Positions 1 to 5,118 of a DNA stretch of 9,669 nt are shown in pieces. Origin of the DNA: CAZTLI01 sp964614375 (GTDB lineage Bacteria; Chloroflexota; Anaerolineae; Aggregatilineales; Phototrophicaceae); contig CAZTLI010000186.1 of the NCBI GenBank assembly GCA_964614375.1, forward strand, positions 1 to 9,669. The letters are read 5' to 3'. Every line of letters begins with the position of its first letter. Within the stretch, counting starts at the first letter, position 1. The position numbers and the translations under genes are program-made. The notes beneath the pieces were generated by a model. It ran no database searches, was not told the origin of the DNA, and worked only from the letters and a program-made list of their open reading frames with translations.

Positions 1-150
1 CGATTTTGTTATGTGAGGTTAGGCGACAGTTAGTTGGATTTTAGTTTGAGCGTTTAGGATGTTAACCAGGTATCCCTATATCACAATTTAAGCGGGTTGA
101 TTAAGTAATTTTTGCTGAACCAACACGCTTGCTGTAAGGATGCCTAACAA

Positions 151-201
151 AACCGGGAAATCTTGTATCTAAATAGAAAGCCCCAAAAGAGTATCCCGGT
201 T
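151..201 (+). repeat. 8-bp perfect inverted repeat (AACCGGGA / TCCCGGTT)
   Basis: AACCGGGA at 151-158 is the exact reverse complement of TCCCGGTT at 194-201, with a 35-base interior. Together with the next hairpin it may form a folded leader RNA ahead of the gene starting at 359. The pairing is seen directly; an RNA function is inference. Confidence 0.45.
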
Positions 202-205
202 GGAA

Positions 206-244
206 CCAGTGTTCAGGTGTGCTTCCGGCGATGAACACAAATGG
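206..244 (+). repeat. Hairpin with 10 paired bases and a 3-base bulge
   Basis: CCAGTGTTCA at 206-215 pairs with TGAACAC at 232-238 and, after an AAA bulge (239-241), TGG at 242-244. The loop is 16 bases (216-231). The seven central pairs are perfect. It lies in the leader about 115 bases before the start codon at 359. It has no U-run, so it is not an intrinsic terminator. Confidence 0.5.
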
Positions 245-251
245 AGAAAGA

Positions 252-271
252 CCCCAATTCGTGTGAGGGGG
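252..271 (+). repeat. Short CCCC/GGGG inverted repeat in the leader
   Basis: CCCC at 252-255 can pair with GGGG at 267-270 (a fifth G follows at 271) around an 11-base loop. It is short and could be chance, but it is the third inverted repeat in a row in this leader. Confidence 0.3.
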
Positions 272-320
272 AGGAAGCGTAGTGGCATTACATCGTATCT
301 TATTTTTCAGGGGAATTTTT

Positions 321-362
321 ATGTCAGAAAATGCCTGTACTCGTATCGGGGGTGATTCATGA
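321..362 (+). CDS. Possible 13-codon leader peptide overlapping the next start
   Basis: An ATG at 321 opens a frame reading MSENACTRIGGDS and ends at TGA 360-362, which overlaps the ATG of the large gene (359-361) in an ATGA junction. An AGGGG stretch at 309-313 lies 7 bases upstream, within or just beyond a workable Shine-Dalgarno distance. The arrangement is typical of translational coupling, where ribosomes ending the short frame restart on the long one. No run of a single amino acid suggests attenuation. It may be a chance frame; only the overlap and the purine-rich site support it. Confidence 0.25.
   Translation: MSENACTRIGGDS
348..355 (+). promoter_or_regulatory. Ribosome binding site for the giant secreted protein
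   Basis: GGGGGTGA at 348-355 lies 3 bases before the ATG at 359 (the G-run core about 6 bases), a usable though G-heavy Shine-Dalgarno. It supports ATG 359 as the start. It also lies inside the putative upstream ORF, so ribosomes reading that frame would open or occlude it. Confidence 0.45.
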
Positions 363-3300
363 GTAAACACTCCCATACCACCCACCTGTTCTCGAAATTA
401 GCAGGTCTCACAACTCACCGGCGTCCTATCGCCGTTTTTGTGGTTGTGATGGCGCTGCTGGTAATGTTTTCGGGAACAGTATCGGCCCACGACCTCGATA
501 CTTCGGATTGGTCGTCGGGGAATTTTGATGACACCAGCAGCGTCATGGCGACTGGTTCACAAGGTGACAACGAGCTAAAAGTTCGTAAGTACAATGACTT
601 GGATAATAATGGCGATAGGAATAGCGATGAACCTTATTTAAGCGGTTGGTCGTTTGTCGTTTATAACATTCTAGGTCAAGTTGCTGCTAGTGGCGAAACT
701 AACAGCAGTGGTCGAGTAGAGTTCGATCTTGACAACGGTTTGTATAAGGTCTGTGAAGTCGCTCAAGAAGGTTGGGAGAACACCGAACCCGGTGGTGAAC
801 CTGATGAACATGGTAGAGTTTGCACGGGATGGTTTTATTTGAACAACGATAAAACCATCGAATTCGGTAACCACGAACTGCCACCAGCAGCAGGCAGCCT
901 GCATGTTTATAAGTTCAATGACATAGATGGCGATGGTGAGCAAGGGGATGGTGAAGAGGGTCTCAACGACTGGGAATTCACGTTAACTGGTGAAGATGAT
1001 GAATTCATCGTAACAACGATGAATCACCCTGACACTAATGAACCCGGTTGGGCCTGGTTCACCGACATTCCTTTAGGGGATTATTTGCTTTGCGAAACCC
1101 CGCAAGATGATTGGGAAGTCACCACACCCAATGCCGCTCTGGATGATAACTGTATCGAGGTAGAGATTGCACAGGTTGCTGCTACCGAAATTCCGGGTGG
1201 CAATTTCTCGAATCCTAATCCTTTAACAACAGGTAATGGTGACAGCTTCCGCATTGAGTTCCTTGGCACCAGTAACGGTGGTCTCACATGGGATTATCGT
1301 GTGACGGAACTTGGCAATCGCGATCTGAGTCATTGGGTACTTGGACTGTGCGATGAACCTGTTGATTGGAGTGGACCTGAAGGCGTTGATGATACCGATT
1401 TTGGCGTCGATCCTAGCACAGGGGTTAATGGCTTCAAGTGGGATGACTTGGATGATGATTTTGATGACGACGGAGATGATGATGATGATACAGGCATCTT
1501 CTCTGTTACATTCGAGGAACCCTATGGCGCAACCAGCGTTCAGGTAGGTGTGAAATCAGGTGGATTCCCGCGGTCTGGTCAAGTTCGTGTAGGTACTATA
1601 ACCGGTCCCAACTGCGAACCGCGCGAAGTCGAATATCCAGTCTATGTATTCGGCAACCAGGAACAAGAAGTGTGCGAGCCGCAAGATCATCTCGATGCAG
1701 AGTTACGCGTTGATATCGAGAATGGTACTGCGACGAGTTGGATAACGAATTCGTCCTCTAGCTGCGAATATGAAGTCGGCATGATTTCGTATCAAATGTT
1801 TGATTCGTGGGCTAACGATCCCTATTCACAAATTCCGTTTGATTGGGAACCGCCCGTTGGCGATTTGGGCACTTTCCTCGGTGGCGTCAATGGGACAAGC
1901 ATCATTGTGCCGCCCGGTGGCGAAGTCAATCTAACAGTTGATCTGCCGGATTGCGCCGCACAGGTTGATGTCGTCTTTGATGCCAATCACCTGGCTGATT
2001 CAGTCGATCAACCGACTGAACTTGATCAAGTACCATTACTGTTGCCCGCATTCTATACAAATAGTTACGGGCCTTACGGCAATCGGTATGGCGGTAGTCT
2101 GGCGAATCGTCTGTTGGCAGCCACGAGTACCCATGCAACTGATGATGTGCCTTACTGTGTGAACACCGGCAGCCTGCATGTCTTCAAGTTCCATGATGTC
2201 GATGGCGACAGACGCCACGATGATGATGAGCCGGGTCTAAACGGTTGGACATTCACGCTGATTGGTGAAGGTGGCTCGTTCGAGGTCACAACGATGAATC
2301 ACCCCGAAACCAATGAACCCGGTTGGGCATGGTTCACTAACGTCCCAGAGGGCGATTATGAGTTGTGTGAAGTCGTGCAAGAAGGCTGGGAAATCACCGC
2401 ACCGCATGACGCGAGACAAGATGATTGTATCGACGTGACGGTGGAAGCGGGTGGTGAAGTTGTCTATGAATTCGGCAATCGCCAGCGTACAGGCACTCTG
2501 AAGGTTCTGAAGTATCATGACCTTAGCAACAATGGTGAGTATGATTTCCTCGAACCCGGTTTGAATGGCTGGTGGATTGTTGTCTACGATAGCGAAGGTA
2601 ACGAAGTCGCCCGTCAGCAAACCCATACTATATTCAGTTTCTTCCATTCCACACATGGTTGGGCGATCTTCGAACTGCCAGTGGGTGAATATGAAGTTTG
2701 CGAAGAACCTACCGAAGCCCAGTTAGATTGGATTAACACCGATCCGGGTGGTGAACGTCCCTGTGAATGGGTGGAAATCCGAGCTAATCGTGAAACGAAG
2801 ATAGACTTTGGCAATCTACTGCGAGGCCAACTGCATGTCCAGAAGTATAATGACCGCAATGGTAATGGTCACCGTGATGATGGTGATGAAAGCCTGAGTG
2901 GTTGGACAATCCAAATCTACAGCATTATCAGTGGTGATGGCATTCTTACCTATGTCACTGAAGCTGTGACGGATGAAGATGGTTGGGTGTGGTTCACGCT
3001 GAATCCGGGATTGTATAAGGTCTGTGAAGTCGAACAAGATGGTTGGGAGAATACTGACCCCGGTGGACCTCTACCGTGTGAATTGGTACTCATCCTGCCG
3101 GGTGAAACTGACTATCGTTTCTTTGGTAACCATGCGTTGACAGGCAGCATCACGATTGTGAAGGATACGCAGCCTGATAATGGTCGTAACTTCACTTTCG
3201 AGGGTACAGATCCGATAGGTGAATTCACACTGGATGACGATGGTGGTAACAACGCCGACTTCTCCAACAGCGCAACATTCACTGAACTCGAATACGGTGA

Positions 3301-4996
3301 ATACACCATTACCGAGACGGGTAATTTCGGTGAAGCATGGGGTCTGGGAGACATTTACTGTGAAGGTGCAGTCAATACGACCTTTGATATTGATGTTGAA
3401 AATAACAACGTCACTATCGACCTCGCTCCGGGTGAAGATGTGACCTGTACCTTCGTCAACCAACGCACGCCACGCATCCGGGTACGTAAGTACGAAGACC
3501 TGAACCGTAACGGCAACCGCAACGGTGGTCAGGGTGAAGACTGGCTGGAAGGCTGGACAATCACACTCTATGACGAGGGTGGTCAGCAAGTTGACCAGAT
3601 CGTAACTGATAGTGAAGGTCGCGCCAACTTCGTCAACCTCGAACCGGGTACGTATACTGTCTGCGAGACTCAACAAGAATTCTGGGTTAACAGCGAACCG
3701 GGCACCATCGACCCGACATACAATGAACCCTGCTACGAGGTCACAGTTGGCTTAGGCGATGTTGAGAATCTACAATTTGGCAACTGGCATCAGACTGGCA
3801 GTCTGACAGTGACGAAGGAAGTTGATTGGTTCAATGCCGATCCGATTCCGGATACAGAATTCTATGTCTGTGTGTCAGGTGGTAACCTGCCAGAGCCTGT
3901 TTGTGAATACCTCGAACATGGTGAATCGTTCACGGTAGACGGGCTTGAACCGGGTGAATACACCATCACTGAGCCAGATCTGGGCGAAGTATGGACAATG
4001 ACGCTTGAAGGTGATCCGGTTGTCGTATTCGATGACGAAACATTCGTCACAGTGGTTAATACACACGAAGATATCTGCTTGCGCCAATCACCTGATCCGT
4101 TCAATGACCTGAATCACGCGGGTAGCTATCTGGTCTGGCCGTTCGATCATGGTATCGTTCAGAACCTATCCGAATGCTTCGGTTACTATGTGGGCATCGC
4201 TTCCTACCAAATCTATGACGGGACAGTGGCGACACAGACAATCTTCGACTATGAAGACGGTATCTGGGTTGGCCCCGGCGAGACAATCGACACCGCCGAT
4301 ACACGTTTGATTGATCTGCCAGCGTGCTGGGCACAGGTTGACCTATTCTATGGCCCTGCAATCCTCGACTTCTCAACCGGTGATCTTTATCTCGAACGTC
4401 TGATTGACAGTCGCTGGATTAACACGGGTGTGAACTGCGAACCACCGCAGAATGAAGAAACGCCGGCTGACCCGCCGCAGCTCGATCCACCACAGAACGA
4501 TCAGCCGCAGCTCGACACACCACAGAATGATCCACCTGTGAACGATCCACCTGTGAATGATCCGCCTGCGAACGATCCGCCGCAAAACCAGGAGCCACAG
4601 AATGACGAGCCTGTGGAAGAAGATCCACCTGTCTGTGTACCCAATCCAGATGGTGATCTGAAACACAGCGGTAGTCACCTGAACCCGCCGTTTGACAACG
4701 GCACGGTGACCAATCTGTCAGATGCGTGTACCTATGAAGTCGGTATTGCCTCCTACATGGTCATGGACGGTACAATAGCGACACAGCAACTGCTCGGTAG
4801 CCATACGATGTCTATCGGCCCTGGCGAGACAGTCCACCTTGGCCCAGTGCCGCTGGCGGGCTGTACAACACAGGTAGACCTGTTCTATGGGTATGTCATC
4901 ACCGACTTCAGTGGTGGCGAACGTTATGGTAATCGCCTGATTGACGTGCGCTGGCTGGGTAGTCCCTACTGCGGTGAAGTTGCACAATCTGACTAG
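359..4996 (+). CDS. Giant secreted multi-domain repeat protein (SdrD_B/CnaB-like, adhesin-like)
   Basis: A 1545-residue exported protein, probably structural or adhesive at the cell surface; no enzymatic motif is seen. Residues 1-43 are a signal peptide with a long basic n-region (RR at 21-22), a hydrophobic core and cleavage after VSA. Eight prealbumin-like repeats follow: residues 72-174, 179-282, 603-708, 711-820, 823-927, 928-1037, 1038-1145 and 1146-1236. Most start with a K(Y/F)xD plus a D.N.NG..D-type loop, as in SdrD B repeats, and contain Y.VCE and end in FGN. Residues 283-430 form a beta-rich insert with the motif LSHWVLGLC and an Asp tract (362-377). A four-Cys module of unknown family occurs at 439-600, 1240-1360 and 1426-1538, the last two separated by a DPPxN linker. 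No LPXTG, C-terminal membrane helix or PEP-CTERM tail is visible, so attachment is unknown. The start has a G-rich SD and the signal peptide begins directly after it. Export and repeat architecture are secure; the adhesive role is inference. Confidence 0.9.
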   Translation: MSKHSHTTHLFSKLAGLTTHRRPIAVFVVVMALLVMFSGTVSAHDLDTSDWSSGNFDDTSSVMATGSQGDNELKVRKYNDLDNNGDRNSDEPYLSGWSFVVYNILGQVAASGETNSSGRVEFDLDNGLYKVCEVAQEGWENTEPGGEPDEHGRVCTGWFYLNNDKTIEFGNHELPPAAGSLHVYKFNDIDGDGEQGDGEEGLNDWEFTLTGEDDEFIVTTMNHPDTNEPGWAWFTDIPLGDYLLCETPQDDWEVTTPNAALDDNCIEVEIAQVAATEIPGGNFSNPNPLTTGNGDSFRIEFLGTSNGGLTWDYRVTELGNRDLSHWVLGLCDEPVDWSGPEGVDDTDFGVDPSTGVNGFKWDDLDDDFDDDGDDDDDTGIFSVTFEEPYGATSVQVGVKSGGFPRSGQVRVGTITGPNCEPREVEYPVYVFGNQEQEVCEPQDHLDAELRVDIENGTATSWITNSSSSCEYEVGMISYQMFDSWANDPYSQIPFDWEPPVGDLGTFLGGVNGTSIIVPPGGEVNLTVDLPDCAAQVDVVFDANHLADSVDQPTELDQVPLLLPAFYTNSYGPYGNRYGGSLANRLLAATSTHATDDVPYCVNTGSLHVFKFHDVDGDRRHDDDEPGLNGWTFTLIGEGGSFEVTTMNHPETNEPGWAWFTNVPEGDYELCEVVQEGWEITAPHDARQDDCIDVTVEAGGEVVYEFGNRQRTGTLKVLKYHDLSNNGEYDFLEPGLNGWWIVVYDSEGNEVARQQTHTIFSFFHSTHGWAIFELPVGEYEVCEEPTEAQLDWINTDPGGERPCEWVEIRANRETKIDFGNLLRGQLHVQKYNDRNGNGHRDDGDESLSGWTIQIYSIISGDGILTYVTEAVTDEDGWVWFTLNPGLYKVCEVEQDGWENTDPGGPLPCELVLILPGETDYRFFGNHALTGSITIVKDTQPDNGRNFTFEGTDPIGEFTLDDDGGNNADFSNSATFTELEYGEYTITETGNFGEAWGLGDIYCEGAVNTTFDIDVENNNVTIDLAPGEDVTCTFVNQRTPRIRVRKYEDLNRNGNRNGGQGEDWLEGWTITLYDEGGQQVDQIVTDSEGRANFVNLEPGTYTVCETQQEFWVNSEPGTIDPTYNEPCYEVTVGLGDVENLQFGNWHQTGSLTVTKEVDWFNADPIPDTEFYVCVSGGNLPEPVCEYLEHGESFTVDGLEPGEYTITEPDLGEVWTMTLEGDPVVVFDDETFVTVVNTHEDICLRQSPDPFNDLNHAGSYLVWPFDHGIVQNLSECFGYYVGIASYQIYDGTVATQTIFDYEDGIWVGPGETIDTADTRLIDLPACWAQVDLFYGPAILDFSTGDLYLERLIDSRWINTGVNCEPPQNEETPADPPQLDPPQNDQPQLDTPQNDPPVNDPPVNDPPANDPPQNQEPQNDEPVEEDPPVCVPNPDGDLKHSGSHLNPPFDNGTVTNLSDACTYEVGIASYMVMDGTIATQQLLGSHTMSIGPGETVHLGPVPLAGCTTQVDLFYGYVITDFSGGERYGNRLIDVRWLGSPYCGEVAQSD
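1442..1489 (+). repeat. GAT/GAC-rich tract encoding a poly-aspartate run
   Basis: Residues 362-377 (DDLDDDFDDDGDDDDD) are encoded by near-continuous GAT/GAC codons. It sits in a loop of the beta-rich insert (residues 283-430), between the D-P-S-T-G and F-S-V-T-F strands. It could bind calcium or be a flexible acidic loop; the repetitive DNA is prone to length variation. Confidence 0.7.
1673..2158 (+). repeat. Four-Cys module, copy A
   Basis: Residues 439-600. It shares with copies B and C the order Cys, N-G-T, Cys-x-Y-x-V-G-(M/I)-x-S-Y, P-G-(G/E), L-x-x-C-x-x-Q-V-D, (G/S)-x-x-x-x-(N/E)-R-L, Cys. Its cysteines are C439, C469, C532 and C600. It is the longest copy because of an insertion around residues 541-575 containing a Tyr/Gly/Asn stretch. 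I do not recognise a named family. Confidence 0.65.
4076..4438 (+). repeat. Four-Cys module, copy B
   Basis: Residues 1240-1360, with C1240, C1273, C1323 and C1360. It contains YYVGIASYQIYDG, GPGET and AQVDLFYG, closely matching copy C. It follows the last prealbumin repeat directly and precedes the Pro/Asn linker. Confidence 0.7.
4469..4588 (+). repeat. Eight tandem 15-bp repeats encoding a DPPx(N/L) linker
   Basis: Eight 15-bp units in register encode D-P-P-Q-L, D-P-P-Q-N, D-Q-P-Q-L, D-T-P-Q-N, D-P-P-V-N (twice), D-P-P-A-N and D-P-P-Q-N (residues 1371-1410). Degenerate units continue on both sides (1361-1425). Such Pro-rich tandem peptides form extended spacers in cell-surface proteins. 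Here it separates four-Cys module B from C. Confidence 0.85.
4634..4972 (+). repeat. Four-Cys module, copy C (C-terminal)
   Basis: Residues 1426-1538, with C1426, C1457, C1502 and C1538. It contains TYEVGIASYMVMDG, GPGETV and TQVDLFYG, then YGNRLIDVRW. Only seven residues follow it, so this module forms the extreme C-terminus, the usual position of an attachment or sorting domain. Confidence 0.7.
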
Positions 4997-5040
4997 GAAT
5001 TAACTGTCAGAAACAGGGTAATTCGACCCATAACATAGTG

Positions 5041-5070
5041 CAGTGCCCGGACAATTCCGGGCACTGTTTT
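5041..5070 (+). terminator. Intrinsic terminator of the giant gene
   Basis: CAGTGCCCGG (5041-5050) pairs perfectly with CCGGGCACTG (5057-5066) around a 6-base loop, followed by TTTT and then AT. It lies 44 bases after the stop at 4994-4996. On the other strand the hairpin is followed by CACTATG rather than a T-run, so it mainly serves the plus-strand gene, though it may also slow transcription from the convergent ABC operon. Confidence 0.9.
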
Positions 5071-5118
5071 ATCTTGATCGTGGAGAGGCATGTTTATGCT
5101 GATTTCAACTGTGCATCA

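Larger units (their letters stand above)
1..358 (+). other. Long non-coding leader upstream of the giant secreted protein
   Basis: No convincing gene is seen here apart from a possible 13-codon upstream ORF (321-362). The stretch contains three successive inverted repeats (151-158 with 194-201, 206-215 with 232-244, 252-255 with 267-270), listed separately, so the transcript leader could be structured. I do not recognise a known riboswitch consensus. No sigma-70-like promoter stands out; the nearest candidates, around 75-80 and 165-176, lack a matching -35 box. A minus-strand open frame covers 101-385 but has no supporting signal. Confidence 0.5.
1013..2337 (+). repeat. Near-identical 50-bp DNA segments in repeats 2 and 3
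   Basis: Bases 1013-1062 and 2288-2337 match at 46 of 50 positions and encode the shared TTMNHP(D/E)TNEPGWAWF segment of repeats 2 and 3. The DNA-level identity implies a fairly recent intragenic duplication or gene conversion between units now separated by about 1.2 kb. Confidence 0.75.
737..3066 (+). repeat. Near-identical 59-bp DNA segments in repeats 1 and 5
   Basis: Bases 737-795 and 3008-3066 agree at 52 of 59 positions and encode the shared GLYKVCEV.Q.GWENT.PGG segment. Repeats 1 and 5 are therefore closer to each other than to their neighbours, a second sign of internal duplication. Confidence 0.7.
572..4066 (+). repeat. Eight prealbumin-like repeats (interrupted by insert and module A)
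   Basis: The repeats, each about 90-110 residues, occur as two (residues 72-174, 179-282), then an insert, then six in a row (603-1236). Repeats 1-5 and 7 have an acidic Asp/Asn/Gly loop like the calcium loops of SdrD B domains; repeats 6 and 8 are shorter SpaA/CnaB-like forms ending in YTITE. Each has two cysteines (for example C132/C155, C670/C690, C1102/C1125). Each has an aligned Lys, Glu and Asn (for example K77/E133/N171, K610/E671/N707, K1153/E1205/N1234). Confidence 0.8.

Noticed and set aside
18..148. GTTAGGC (18-24) and GCCTAAC (142-148), which look like integron attC core sites
   Set aside because: The order is the reverse of a single attC site, no matching GTTRRRY follows 142-148 within range, and the integrase in the window does not show the integron-type insert. 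Probably coincidence.
101..385. 94-codon open frame on the minus strand over the leader
   Set aside because: It overlaps the signal-peptide start of the large gene head to head, and its sequence resembles no family I know. A short real gene cannot be fully excluded; homologues elsewhere would change this.
2237..3676. Long minus-strand open frames (up to 201 codons) inside the giant gene
   Set aside because: They are antisense shadows of the repetitive coding sequence, with no start signals of their own; the plus-strand frame has clear repeats and a signal peptide.
4469..4588. Short regularly spaced repeats that could be read as a CRISPR array
   Set aside because: The 15-bp units are contiguous, in frame and without spacers; they encode a proline-rich linker.
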